A DNA stretch of 64,000 nucleotides from Streptomyces antimycoticus (lineage in GTDB: Bacteria > Actinomycetota > Actinomycetes > Streptomycetales > Streptomycetaceae): the NCBI RefSeq assembly GCF_005405925.1, contig NZ_BJHV01000001.1, positions 10,230,001 to 10,294,000 on the forward strand, given 5' to 3'. The notes below the pieces were generated by a model. That model was not told where the DNA came from and searched no databases. It worked only from the letters and a program-made list of their open reading frames with translations. How positions within the stretch are numbered: position 1 is the stretch's first letter; each line of letters starts with the position of its first letter. Shown here piece by piece: positions 44,979 to 54,200 of this stretch. Both the position numbers and the translations under genes were made by a program.

Positions 44979-45710
44979 TCAGCCGAGCGGGCCGGGGAGC
45001 GAGGTCTCCACGTAGAAGCGGGAAGTGTCGGTCGGCAGGATGATTTCGAGGTGTTCGACCACCTCGTCGTTCTCCGCCCAGGTGACGCGCAGCCAGCGGA
45101 AGACCGCGGTACCCGGTTTCAGGCCGAAGAGCTCGGCATGCTCCTCGTCCAGGGCGTACGGCTCCACGTAGAGCCGTGAGCGTTGCAGGGGCACTCCGCG
45201 GTCGCGGAGGTACATATGGCTCGTGATGGTGACCAGGTCCTGGTCCAGCAGGTCGGGGGCGATCCGGAAGGGCAGCACGGCGAGCTCCGTGCCGGTCACG
45301 CGGCTGCCGTCCGCGCTCAGCTTGTGGCGATCGAGTTGTACGACGGCGTCGTTGTCGTCCAGGCCGGGCAGCCGCAGGGCCGCGCCACCCGCGGGCAGGA
45401 CCTTGGCGCTGATCACTCGGTGGTCGCCGTGGGTTTCCGGCCCGCTGGTCAGCACGCCCGCGGAGCGGAGCAGGTTTTCCTCATCGGTGGTCTGTGCGAC
45501 AAACGTGCCGTGCCTGCGGTACCGGACGACCAGCCCGGCGTCCGCGAGGTCGCGCAGCGCGCGCTGCACGGTGATTCGCGAGACGCCGAACTGTTCTCCG
45601 AGCTCGGCTTCGGTGGGCACCCGGGTCCCGGGTGCCCACCGGCCGTCCCGGATGTTTCCCTCCAGCTCCCTGCGGATCTGCTCGTACAGCGGGAGGTCAC
45701 GTTCGGCCAT
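44979..45710 (-). CDS. GntR-family regulator with UTRA domain
   Basis: A 243-residue regulator. The GntR winged helix covers about 5-75 (LYEQIRRELEGNIRDGRW, PTEAELGEQFGVSRITVQRA, VVRYRRHGTFVA). The UTRA ligand domain fills the rest (LHKLS-like DRHKLSADGSRVTGTELAVLP region and YVEPYALDEEHAELFGL). It precedes the ABC importer in the same direction and is the likely local repressor, with the transported compound or a product as inducer. The region before it (45720-45765) is AT-rich with TTGACA on the minus strand and is the probable promoter. Confidence 0.92.
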   Translation of the reverse strand: MAERDLPLYEQIRRELEGNIRDGRWAPGTRVPTEAELGEQFGVSRITVQRALRDLADAGLVVRYRRHGTFVAQTTDEENLLRSAGVLTSGPETHGDHRVISAKVLPAGGAALRLPGLDDNDAVVQLDRHKLSADGSRVTGTELAVLPFRIAPDLLDQDLVTITSHMYLRDRGVPLQRSRLYVEPYALDEEHAELFGLKPGTAVFRWLRVTWAENDEVVEHLEIILPTDTSRFYVETSLPGPLG

Positions 45711-45875
45711 GCGAAGAGAGTGATCTCTATCAATTGCTATGTCAATACGTTGGATGGATATGACGTAGGGCCGTAACGCATCCTCCGCGCCGGACGCGGC
45801 GGGAAACGTCTCCGCAACGCGGTTGGGGGTGGGAGACGGGCCCTGGCGTCAGCCGCTTACCAGGGACACCCGGTC

Positions 45876-47151
45876 TTACGTCACCTGTGGCTCAGGCGCG
45901 CGGGGTGCCGACATCGGCAGGGGAATCCCCTGGAACACGCCGTCCGGGTCGACGGTGTCCTTCACCGCGAGCAGCCGGGCGGGTGTTGCCACCGAAGACG
46001 TGAGGGATCTGGTCGGTGGCATCAGGCCCCAGCAGGTTCGCGTAGCCGCCGGCGAAGCATGTGGCTCCAGCGCGGCCGAGGCGGCATCGGCCCAGGCGGC
46101 GTGCCGGCCGCCGTCCGTCTCCGGCGTCCACATCGCGATGACCTCGGCCATCATGGGGGGCTTGCGCAGCGCGAAGGCCGTCTCCTCCCACGGGACGCGG
46201 GTGGCCGCTCCGTGGAAGTGGTGCACCGAGAAGGCCGACAGGGGTGAGGTCATCGTCTTGGCGCCTTGCACCAGGGCGTCCACCACCTCAGGGATGTGGC
46301 GGGGGAGGGAGCGCGTACGGAGGCTGACGTACCGCCCGTCCGGGAACATCGTGTCCCGTGCGGCTATCGCGGTCGCGAACGAACCGGTCTCGAACTCGGC
46401 ACCCCGGGGGTGCCCAGGCGCGTCAGCCGCTGTACTGGACCGGATGGATCCGTGCCGACGGCCGGTTCGCCGGACCAGGTTGGCCACAGCATGGCCATCG
46501 GTACCCCGTCGGGCCCGTTGATGATTCCGGTCTGAACCGTCAACTCGTCCGGACAGTCCAAGAGGAGTTCCTCCAGCCGCGCGAAGACCTTCGGGGCCTG
46601 CCGCAACGGATAGAGCACCATCCCGGTGACCACGGCGGGCACCGTATGCAGCCGGATCTCCATGGACGTCACCACGCCGAAGTTGCCACCTCCGCCGCGC
46701 AGGGTCGGTCCGGCCATGCCCACGGTGCCGATGGTGCCGGTGGCGGCGACCATGCCGTACGGGTCGGCGGCGGAGAGCACATGGTTCGTCCTGGCCCCTC
46801 CGGCAACGGTCGCCCGGCGGCCTCCACATCGACGTGCCCCGAGGACATCGGGGTCAGATCCAGCGTCAGTCCCTGGTCGCTGAGGGCACGTCCCGCCCAG
46901 TCATGGCCTCCGCCCCGCACCGAGAGCGGCAACCCCAACTCCCGAGCGGCCCGGACTCCTGTCTGTACCTCGGCGGTCGATGTGTAGCGCGGCAGAATCG
47001 CGGGCCGGGAGGCGACCGCGCCGTTCCAGAGCGCGGTGCCCGCCGCGTACTCGGGACCCGCGGTGAGGACCCGATCGGCAGGCAGGTGCGCCTTCAGCGC
47101 CGCCACCGCCCTCTGCTGATTCTGTGGGGTGACTGTCATGCCTTGCTCCAT
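45876..47151 (-). pseudogene. Broken BBE-like FAD-linked oxidase
   Basis: The first 110 residues read well as an FAD-binding oxidase of the berberine-bridge type: AILPRYTSTAEVQTGVRAA, then LSVRGGGHDWAGRALS. The protein then continues in a second frame from about 46805 (HVLSAADPYGMVAATG, RGGGGNFGVVTSMEIRL) and a third from about 46400 (FETGSFATAIAARDTMFPDG, ALRKPPMMAEVIAMW). The C-terminal BBE motif is split again: FAGGYANLLGPDATDQIP in one frame and LLAVKDTVDPDGVFQG in another. At least four frame changes show it cannot make a normal enzyme as sequenced. The first break can be repaired by one base. Confidence 0.82.
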
Positions 47152-47224
47152 AGGTACATCAACATATGCGTGAGCCGGAACTCATGCGGTGGCACATATC
47201 CCATCGCGGGAAATCAGGTTCGGA

Positions 47225-47692
47225 TCACAAGCGGAGGACACGATCGGCGGCGCGTGCCGCGTGATAGGCGAATTCCCAGAAGTCCATATGTCCGATGGCC
47301 AGGTTCACATGCATCAGATTGACATCCGGGGGCGTCAGGCGGAATGCGCGGTCGAGCTCCATGTCCCCGTCCTCCAGTTCCTGGCTTCTGGTCGAAACCG
47401 CGAGCAGGGGGTGGTCGCCGGTCATGGTGGCGGCATCGGCCAAGAACACGACTTCGAGCGCGGGTTCGGCGGCGGCAGCGGATATCACGTCGTCCGGACC
47501 CGCCCCGGCGAACGCACGGTCGTCGAGCAGGAAGGTGCGCACCTCGAAACCGTTGTCGTCGGGCTGGTTGAGCAGACCGACGACTGTCCGCCACGCCGCG
47601 TCGTCCGAGTAGTCCGTACGCACGACAAGGGCTTCGGCTTCGAAGTCGTGATGGGTGAAATCGATGGTCGGTAGCATGGCGGTGTCATGCAT
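47225..47692 (-). CDS. DUF6924-like conserved protein
   Basis: A 155-residue acidic soluble protein. It opens LPTIDFTHHDFEAEALVVRTD and continues DDAAWRTVVGLLNQPDD; the repeated pattern AVST... and NLMHVNLAIGHMDFWEFA near the end is that of an uncharacterised actinobacterial family I recall as DUF6924. An AGAGGA ribosome site precedes ATG at 47692. It follows, and slightly overlaps, the decayed arabinofuranosidase-like copy on the same strand. No function is known. Confidence 0.7.
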   Translation of the reverse strand: MHDTAMLPTIDFTHHDFEAEALVVRTDYSDDAAWRTVVGLLNQPDDNGFEVRTFLLDDRAFAGAGPDDVISAAAAEPALEVVFLADAATMTGDHPLLAVSTRSQELEDGDMELDRAFRLTPPDVNLMHVNLAIGHMDFWEFAYHAARAADRVLRL

Positions 47693-48535
47693 GGGAAGTC
47701 CTCTTCTTATCGCTTGATGTGGCTCCTGCCTTTTCCGGTGAGAATTGCAGGAGCGTGACCGAGTGTGCTGGGAACGTCCAGGTCAGGGAGGTGCCGTGGG
47801 TCGTGGCGCGAGACTTTTTGATGGTGACGGCGTCGGGGTGTTCGGCGTCGTTGAAGTCGTGATAGGTCCTGCCCGCCACCACGGATACGTCGACCGTCGT
47901 GGCATGCTGAAAACTTCCCAGATCGACCCGGGACTGGGATGCCATATAGAGGGCATGCGACATGGCGCAGGAGTATTCGGGATAGTCCTTGGGACCTCTC
48001 CGTGGTGTCCGTCGCCGAAGCGGATTCTTCCGCTGCGCGGGTCGAAGGTGTAGACGGGGTCGTCCGCTCCGGCCGAGGCGAGATCGGCGACCTCGCGCCA
48101 TGTGGTGTCTCCGACGCGGATGGTCTGGCTCTTGGACACGACGACGGGTATTCCCTCTTGCGCCTCCACCTGGCGGGTCCGGTCCGCCTGGGGGCCGATG
48201 GCCCCCTTCCAGTTGAACAGGTTGGAGGAGGTGCCGCCGGGATACCGGATCATCCCGACCCCGGCCTTCTTGATCTTTCCGACGATGCCCGGGGCGGGGC
48301 GGTTGTGCTTCGGGTCCCACATCCCGTAGGCGTCGTCGTACCACTTGGCCCCGTTCACCCCGGTCATGAAGGGGCTGACCTTGAACGATTGCCGCTGGGC
48401 GTCGACGGCGATGACCGGCACACCGTCCGGGCCGCTCGACCCCGTCAGGTCGTCCGGGGTACACCCGGTGGCCATGACGCCGGCCACTACGGATGCCGCG
48501 CCGTACAGGAAGTGGCGCCGACCTATTTCACTCAT
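47685..48535 (-). pseudogene. Decayed arabinofuranosidase-like gene, copy 1
   Basis: It starts with a twin-arginine lipoprotein-like signal (GRRHFLYGAASVVAG, then ATGCTPDD) and keeps FMTGVNGAKWYDDAYG and MIRYPGGTSSNLFNW, an N-terminal segment like GH51/GH-A arabinofuranosidases. Compared with copy 2 it has lost roughly 170 codons including the catalytic NE region, joining QEGIP directly to VVVSKSQTIRV. The frame then fails near 48000; the end is readable in another frame (YPEYSCAMSHALYMASQ joined to SRVDLGSFQHATTVDV). Large deletions plus a frame change mean it is not functional. Nucleotide identity to copy 2 is very high by eye. Confidence 0.8.
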
Positions 48536-48685
48536 GCGCGCTCTCGCTCCTTCCGAAGGCGGCGAGGACACGTGAACGGCGACTGCCGAACATGGCGCAA
48601 CCTCCCACGAGTTGTGCGTCTTCGTTTATAGGATGGTAAATGCTGTCTTTGTGGGATTCTTGTGAGGAGCCGCTGCCCGACCGGC

Positions 48686-50107
48686 CTAGACGGTGTCCTG
48701 GGACACGGCCTTCGGGGCCGCCTCCCTCGCGGTGATCGAGGGCCGTGGTTCGCCCGAGTCGACAATGCGCTGCGCCAGCCGCCGCCTCAGCTCCACCAGG
48801 ACGTTCTCATGAGCCGGGTCGTCCACGAGGTTCAGCAACTCATCGGGGTCGGAGTGCAGGTCATAGAGGTATGCATCCTGATACCGCTCGGCGCGCGGCT
48901 CATTCCAGGCATCGGCGCCCGGCGCGGTCGCCGCGTACTTCCAGCGGTCGGTCCGCAACCCTCGCCCGACCTCCGATTCGCTGATCTGGAAGAGCACCTC
49001 GCGTGGCCACTCGGCGCCGTCCCCGCCGTGCTGCAGTGGCAACAGGGACCGTCCCTGCATCTGTGGCGGCACCGGTACGCCCGCCGCCCGCAACAGCGTG
49101 GGCGGCAGGTCGACATGGCTGACCAACTCCGGCAGGCGCACGCCACCGCGCAGCCCCGGCCCCCGCAGCACGGTGGGCACGCGCAGGGAGGCGTCGTGCA
49201 CACTGCGCTTGTACTCGTCGTTGCGGGTCTTGAAGTGGCAGCCGTGGTCGGAGGTGAACAGGATGACGGTCTCGTCCAGTTCCCCGCGCCGCTCCAGGGC
49301 GGACACGATGCGGCCGAGCACCTCGTCCAGCCGGCGCACCATTCCGTAGTAACCGGGCAGATGCTCGGCCCAGTTGCCGCCGCCGAGGGCGGCGAGATCG
49401 GACGGCACCCAGGGAGGGGCATAGCGGTCGCGGTAGCCGTTCGGGGCGGGATAGTCGTCGCGGGAGTTCTGGTGGTGGGGCTCCAGGAAGGACAGGAAGA
49501 GGAAGAACGGCCGGTCCTGGTCGTGGTCCTGATCCTGGTCCTGGCCGTGGTCGCGGACCCGGGCGTGGTCGATGAAGTCGATCGCGGCGGTGCCGAGCGC
49601 GTCGGCGCGGTAGCCCTCGAAGCGGTGCGGGGCACCGCTGCCGTCGTACAGCGTGGTCTGGTAGGCGTCCGAGGTGAATTCCAGCAGGTTGGCGGCGAGC
49701 CAGTGTTCGTAACCCGCCCGGTCCTCCTCCGGCACCGGCCCGGCGGTGTGGTCGCCGGCGAGATGCCACTTGCCGATGTAGCCGGTGGCATAGCCCGCGT
49801 CCCGGAAGGAACGGGCCAGGGACGGAGTGTCCCGGGGGAGGGCGAGTCCGTTGCGGAAGACGCCGGTGGTGGTCGGATACTGCCCGGTCTGGAGGCTGGC
49901 GCGGGAGGGCGCGCACACGGGCTGACAGGTGAAGGAGCGGTCCACGCTCACCCCCTCCGCGGCAAGGCGGTCGAGGACCGGAGTGAGCCCGAGCGGGTTC
50001 CCGTGCAGACCGGTGGTGTCCCACCGCTGCTGGTCGGTGAAGAAGACGAGGACGTTCGGACGCCGCGTGGACGTGGCGGGGCCGGAGGGAGAAGCGCTGT
50101 GGGTCAT
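48686..50107 (-). CDS. Sulfatase (formylglycine-dependent)
   Basis: A 473-residue type I sulfatase without a signal peptide. The signature CAPSR is at 65-69, so Cys65 should be converted to formylglycine; Asp25 of FFTDQQ, FTSDHGCHF and KWHLAGDH complete the metal/sulfate site. A short Asp/Gln/His repeat (near DHGQDQDQDHDQD) lies mid-protein. ATG at 50107 is chosen because AGGAGG precedes it. It would remove sulfate esters from a sugar or aryl compound. It diverges from a ROK regulator, with an AT-rich dyad between them, and follows the decayed glycosidase copy's direction. Confidence 0.92.
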   Translation of the reverse strand: MTHSASPSGPATSTRRPNVLVFFTDQQRWDTTGLHGNPLGLTPVLDRLAAEGVSVDRSFTCQPVCAPSRASLQTGQYPTTTGVFRNGLALPRDTPSLARSFRDAGYATGYIGKWHLAGDHTAGPVPEEDRAGYEHWLAANLLEFTSDAYQTTLYDGSGAPHRFEGYRADALGTAAIDFIDHARVRDHGQDQDQDHDQDRPFFLFLSFLEPHHQNSRDDYPAPNGYRDRYAPPWVPSDLAALGGGNWAEHLPGYYGMVRRLDEVLGRIVSALERRGELDETVILFTSDHGCHFKTRNDEYKRSVHDASLRVPTVLRGPGLRGGVRLPELVSHVDLPPTLLRAAGVPVPPQMQGRSLLPLQHGGDGAEWPREVLFQISESEVGRGLRTDRWKYAATAPGADAWNEPRAERYQDAYLYDLHSDPDELLNLVDDPAHENVLVELRRRLAQRIVDSGEPRPSITAREAAPKAVSQDTV

Positions 50108-50237
50108 CGTGCGTGGCCCTCCTGTCGGTGGTGAGGTGACCGGCCGTTCTGATGCAGTCGGCCGGGGTCGGCCGGATTCACCGGACGCGCCGTACGGACC
50201 GAACACCTGTGGTGGAGCTGCTGCTCCTTTTTTATGA

Positions 50238-50255
50238 GACTATTTTATTTAAGTC
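50238..50255. promoter_or_regulatory. Candidate ROK operator A
   Basis: GACT and AGTC flank an AT-rich centre containing TTTATTTAA (50244-50252). It lies between the divergent sulfatase and ROK genes. The same 9-base core, inverted, occurs in the dyad at 52474-52490 before the ABC importer. Confidence 0.55.
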
Positions 50256-50346
50256 GTGCGCTAGACTTCCAGGCCGCGCGCGCCCGGGTCAAGATCCCGT
50301 ACTCGTCAATGTCCTCAGTGCGCAGTCGAGAGGAGCACCGCAGCAG

Positions 50347-51606
50347 ATGCCGGGCGATATCGCTACATCCGCCCTGGCCCGGAGGGTCAACGCCGCCCGC
50401 ATCCTGGCAAAGCTGCGGGAACGCCCCGCGGAGCGGGCGGAGATGTCCTCCGGCGACTTGGTGGAGGTCACCGGCATGTCGCGGCCCACCGTGCACGCCG
50501 CCGCGCACCACCTCGTCGAGCTCGGCTGGGTCCGGGAGAGCAGCGATCGCGTCGATGGGCGACTCTCCGGGCGCGGTAGGCCGTCGAGGGTCTTCTCGTT
50601 CGCGGCGACCGCCGGTTATGTCCTGGGCATCGACATCGGCGCACACAGTGTCCGCGTCGTCGTCGCCGATCTGCGGGGAGCCTTCGTCGCCGAGGCGCGG
50701 ATCACGTTCGGTGACCCGTCGGTCGGCCCGGAACAGCGCATCACGCGGGTGCGCAAGCTCGCCGTCGAGGTGGTGCGCACCGCCGGGCTGCGCGATGAGC
50801 AGGTACTGGCGGTCTGCGTCGGCACCAGCGGTCCCGTCGACGCCGACGGCGTCGTACAGCAGCGCACCGGCATCCCGGGCTTCCTCGGGGTCGACCTCCG
50901 CGCCGCGCTGGCCCGGGACTTCTCTGCGCGGGTGTGCGTGGAGAACGACTGCAACCTGGCGCTCATCGGCGAGCGCTGGCGCGGCTGTGCGGGCACCTCC
51001 CAGGACGTCGTCTGCTTGCTGGCGGGGGAGAGGCTGGGGGTGGGCATGTGCACCGGCGGCACCCTGGTGCGCGGCCAGGCCAACAGCGCCCGGGACCTCG
51101 GTTTCCTGTCGCTGATGGGGGACTACTCCCGCGACGACGGCATCGCGAGATCGGTCCGGGAGCGGGGAGCGTCGCTGGTCGCCAAGGTGGCGGCCCGAGG
51201 CACACCGCCGCGCCCCGGCACACCGGGCGCCGAACTGCGCACGCTGACCGACGCGGATCCACGCCGTGTGAGCGCGAGGGATGTCTTCGAAGCCGTCCGC
51301 CGGGGCGACCTCGGCGCCGCCGGGGCCCTGGAGGAGGGGCTGGAGGCGGCCGCCCGCGCGATCGCCACGCTGACGATGCTGCTCGCCCCCGAACTGGTGG
51401 TGGTCACCGGTGCCGTGGCGGGAGCCGGAGACGTTCTGCTGCCGCCGCTGCGGCGCCGGCTGACCGACCTCGTCCCGCGCGTCCCCCGCATCGAGGCCTC
51501 GCCGTTGCGCGAGCATGCCGTGGTCACCGGTGCCGTACGCCTCGCCCTCGACACGGCCGAGACGGACTACCTCGACCCACTCGCCCCCGCCCCCAGGGCG
51601 GCTTGA
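50347..51606 (+). CDS. ROK-family regulator lacking the zinc motif
   Basis: A 419-residue ROK protein. ATG at 50347 follows AGGAG. The winged helix is in RRVNAARILAKLRERP, SSGDLVEVTGMSRPTVHAAAH; the sugar-kinase-like domain starts at YVLGIDIGAHSVRVVVADL, with AVCVGTSGPVDADG and VENDCNLALIGERW. The usual CxCGxxGC zinc motif is absent; the region reads RDLGFLSLMGDYSRDDG instead. Such forms occur in actinomycete ROK regulators. It probably represses the sulfatase and the ABC importer through the two similar AT-rich dyads, and senses a sugar. Confidence 0.88.
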   Translation: MPGDIATSALARRVNAARILAKLRERPAERAEMSSGDLVEVTGMSRPTVHAAAHHLVELGWVRESSDRVDGRLSGRGRPSRVFSFAATAGYVLGIDIGAHSVRVVVADLRGAFVAEARITFGDPSVGPEQRITRVRKLAVEVVRTAGLRDEQVLAVCVGTSGPVDADGVVQQRTGIPGFLGVDLRAALARDFSARVCVENDCNLALIGERWRGCAGTSQDVVCLLAGERLGVGMCTGGTLVRGQANSARDLGFLSLMGDYSRDDGIARSVRERGASLVAKVAARGTPPRPGTPGAELRTLTDADPRRVSARDVFEAVRRGDLGAAGALEEGLEAAARAIATLTMLLAPELVVVTGAVAGAGDVLLPPLRRRLTDLVPRVPRIEASPLREHAVVTGAVRLALDTAETDYLDPLAPAPRAA

Positions 51607-51651
51607 CGTCCTGCCGAATGCCCCACCGGCTACCTCTGCGTCCGTCCCGGT

Positions 51652-51669
51652 CGGCCGAATATTCGGCCG
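51652..51669. promoter_or_regulatory. Perfect 18-base palindrome
   Basis: CGGCCGAATATTCGGCCG lies 46 bases after the ROK stop and 68 bases before the lipoprotein start. It could end the ROK transcript or serve as an operator for the lipoprotein gene; a zero-length loop makes a simple terminator less likely. Confidence 0.45.
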
Positions 51670-51736
51670 CGTGTGGATGGCGATGAGGACCATCCGGGGT
51701 TCCACCGATGATGAACTACCAGAGAGCGTGAACCGC

Positions 51737-52375
51737 ATGAAAACCGCGAGGTCGAAGAAGACGGCTGCCGGCTGGATCGCCGGCGTATGTGTGCTGCTGG
51801 CCGCGGCGCCGGCCCTCACCGGGTGTTCGACGGACTCGGACTCCACGAAGTCGAAGGGCCAGGACGGCTCGGCCTCGGCCGCCCCGACCGCCTCGACCGG
51901 CGCCGACACTGAACCCACCCCCTCCCCGAAGGGGCGGCCCGGCGGTCAGTCCACGGTGCAGGAGGCGGTGGCCACATGGGTCACCGGGGTGGTACAGGAC
52001 CGCCCCGAGAAGGCCTGCTTGGTCATGGCGACTGCGGCCACCGGCGGGTCTCCCGCGAAGCCCAACACGGCGGCGATGTGCGGCGGCGACACACCGGAAG
52101 CGCGGCGGATGAAGCAGCAAATACACCGTCTGCACGCCTCGTTCGCCCCTGCTCAGTCGAAGAATCCCCCGACGGTGAAGGTGGCGAAGGTCCCGGTCGC
52201 GGAGAAGAAGGCGACGGTCGACGGCGAGCAGATCACCGTGGACGGCCAGACGTTGAAGGCCATCGTCCTGTCGAACTCCACCGGGGTGAAGGAGGACGAG
52301 CTCGGTATCAGGGTCGAGGCCGCCGTCATGGGCGGTCGCTGGTATGTGACGGATCTGGGTCTTTCCGTCGGCTGA
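51737..52375 (+). CDS. Small secreted lipoprotein, unknown function
   Basis: A 212-residue protein. The signal peptide (AAGWIAGVCVLLAAAPALTGC) ends in a clear lipobox, LTGC. A Ser/Thr/Pro linker follows to about residue 70, then a folded part containing VQEAVATWVTGVVQDRPEKACLVM and ending in RWYVTDLGLSVG, which has the look of an NTF2-like or DUF4878-type domain. GAGAGCGTG precedes the ATG. It lies between the ROK gene and the ABC importer but has no sign of belonging to the transporter. Function is unknown. Confidence 0.75.
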   Translation: MKTARSKKTAAGWIAGVCVLLAAAPALTGCSTDSDSTKSKGQDGSASAAPTASTGADTEPTPSPKGRPGGQSTVQEAVATWVTGVVQDRPEKACLVMATAATGGSPAKPNTAAMCGGDTPEARRMKQQIHRLHASFAPAQSKNPPTVKVAKVPVAEKKATVDGEQITVDGQTLKAIVLSNSTGVKEDELGIRVEAAVMGGRWYVTDLGLSVG

Positions 52376-52473
52376 CGCGGCGATGGCGGCCGCGGGAACC
52401 GGGGGATCCCGCGGCAGGCTCACCCGGCGGGACCCTTGACCTCCCTAGGTTTTGGTTGCAAGGTCACTCCAGC

Positions 52474-52490
52474 GTAGTTAAATAAACTAC
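52474..52490. promoter_or_regulatory. Candidate ROK operator B
   Basis: GTAGTT and AACTAC are exact inverted arms around AAATA. The site carries TTAAATAAA (52478-52486), the complement of the TTTATTTAA core in operator A. It lies 138 bases before the substrate-binding-protein start, in a strikingly AT-rich patch for this genome. Confidence 0.6.
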
Positions 52491-52627
52491 TCTAATTTAA
52501 AGGGGTGGGAGAGGCTGCGGTGCGGCGCGGGCTGCCCCGACGCCGCCTGCTCCCACCCCTTCCCCGACCTCGCCGACCATCACGCGAGCACGCGGCTCGT
52601 GTGGTCAACCGACCGGTAGGAGTCAGC

Positions 52628-54190
52628 GTGACCGGACAATGTGGTCAGCCAGCCCGCCGCACGGTCCTCGCCGCGGGACTCCTGCTCGGTACGGGCCCGT
52701 TGAACACCGCCTGCCGCAGTGCCGTCGCGGAACAGCAGGGGGCCGGGGGCGGGCCGCGCCACGGCGGCACCCTGCACATGGTCCAGGGCACGGACATCCT
52801 CCCCGCTTTCCTGCTGTCACAGATCAACCCGAACTTCTCGGTGAGCCGCACGGTTTTCAACACCTTGACCGAGCTGGACCACAGGACTCTGCGGCCCAGG
52901 CCGTCGCTCGCGAAGAGCTGGCGGGTGTCGGACGGCGGACGGACCCATGTCTTCCAACTCCGTGACGGCGTGACGTTCCACTCGGGCCGCCCCTTCGGAC
53001 CGGACGACGTCGTGTTCGTCCTGGACCACCTGACCAAGGACACCACCAGCTCCCAGGTCAAGTCCGTGGCTCAGCAGGTCACCTCCGCCGAGCGGACCGG
53101 CGAGCACGAAGTCACCGTGGGCTTCGGCAAGGCCGTCAGCAATGTGTGGGACATGTTCGAGATGATGGTCATGATCGACCGGGAGTCGGTGGCCGATCTC
53201 GCCTCGGGACGGGAGATCATCGGCACCGGACCGTTCATCGTCGAGTCCTACAAGCCGGGCTCGTCCATCTCGCTGAAGCGCAACCGCCACTACTGGAAAC
53301 CCGGCCGTCCCTACCTCGACGGCATAGAGATCGCGATCGCCGCGCAGTCGTCCACCGCCGTGGCCTCCCTGCGCTCCGGGCAGACACATCTGGCCCTCGA
53401 CCTCTCGCCACTCGACGCCGCCGGCATCCGCGACCGGCCGGGATTCCGCCTGGTGCAGTCCGACGCCCACGATCTCACCTATTACATCGGGGCCAACGTC
53501 ACAGTGCCCCCGCTGGACAAGGTCGAGGTACGGCAGGCAGTGGCCTGGGCGGTCGACCGGGAGCGGGTGCTCGCCCAGGCCCTGGGCGGGATCGGCCGAC
53601 CGAGCAGCCTGCCGTGGTCACCGGCCTCGGCCGCCTGGGACCCCGATCGGGCAGCGGCCTACACGCTCAACCCGGAGAAGGCGAAACGTCTGCTGCGACA
53701 GGCCGGCGCGGCCGACGCCAAGGTCGACCTGTACTACAGCAACACGCTGGCGACCAACGCCGCGATCGCCCAGATCGTGCAGTCGAACCTCGACGACGTC
53801 GGCCTGACCTGCCGGCTGCGACCCAAGCAGGACGCCGAGTACCAGAAGCTGTTCGTCAGCGGGGAGATCCCCGGCCTGTTCGTCAACGGCCACGGCTTCG
53901 GGCAACTGACTCCGTCGACCCTCGTCAAAGGCGCCTGGCCCTTCAACGCCCAGCAGAACGCGTCCAACTTTCGCGATCCCGAGTACAGCCGCCTGGCCGA
54001 CGAGATCTGGACCGGCAAGGCCCACGCGCTCACCGCCGCCTACCGGGACCTCAACGAGCTGCTCCTCAAAGAGCAGTTCGTCATCGACCTGATCAACAGC
54101 ACGCATACGTATGCCATTCAGGCTTCGCTCCAGGGTCTGGCCTGGACCATGTACGACGGCATCGACCTCGACAATGCCTACCTGGCATGA
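52628..54190 (+). CDS. ABC substrate-binding protein, family 5 (peptide/oligosaccharide type)
   Basis: A 520-residue binding protein. GTG at 52628 has AGGAGT before it. The N-terminus carries a twin-arginine-like lipoprotein signal (ARRTVLAAGLLLGTGPLNTAC). SBP_bac_5 features are plain: LAKSWRVSDGGRTHVFQLRDG, FHSGRPFGPDDVVF, GTGPFIVESYKPG and RNRHYWKPGRPYLDGIE. It delivers a solute to the two permeases that follow. Family 5 proteins bind peptides, nickel or oligosaccharides; the sulfatase, ROK gene and glycosidase remnants nearby favour an oligosaccharide. Confidence 0.92.
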   Translation: MTGQCGQPARRTVLAAGLLLGTGPLNTACRSAVAEQQGAGGGPRHGGTLHMVQGTDILPAFLLSQINPNFSVSRTVFNTLTELDHRTLRPRPSLAKSWRVSDGGRTHVFQLRDGVTFHSGRPFGPDDVVFVLDHLTKDTTSSQVKSVAQQVTSAERTGEHEVTVGFGKAVSNVWDMFEMMVMIDRESVADLASGREIIGTGPFIVESYKPGSSISLKRNRHYWKPGRPYLDGIEIAIAAQSSTAVASLRSGQTHLALDLSPLDAAGIRDRPGFRLVQSDAHDLTYYIGANVTVPPLDKVEVRQAVAWAVDRERVLAQALGGIGRPSSLPWSPASAAWDPDRAAAYTLNPEKAKRLLRQAGAADAKVDLYYSNTLATNAAIAQIVQSNLDDVGLTCRLRPKQDAEYQKLFVSGEIPGLFVNGHGFGQLTPSTLVKGAWPFNAQQNASNFRDPEYSRLADEIWTGKAHALTAAYRDLNELLLKEQFVIDLINSTHTYAIQASLQGLAWTMYDGIDLDNAYLA

Positions 54191-54200
54191 GGAGGACCCC

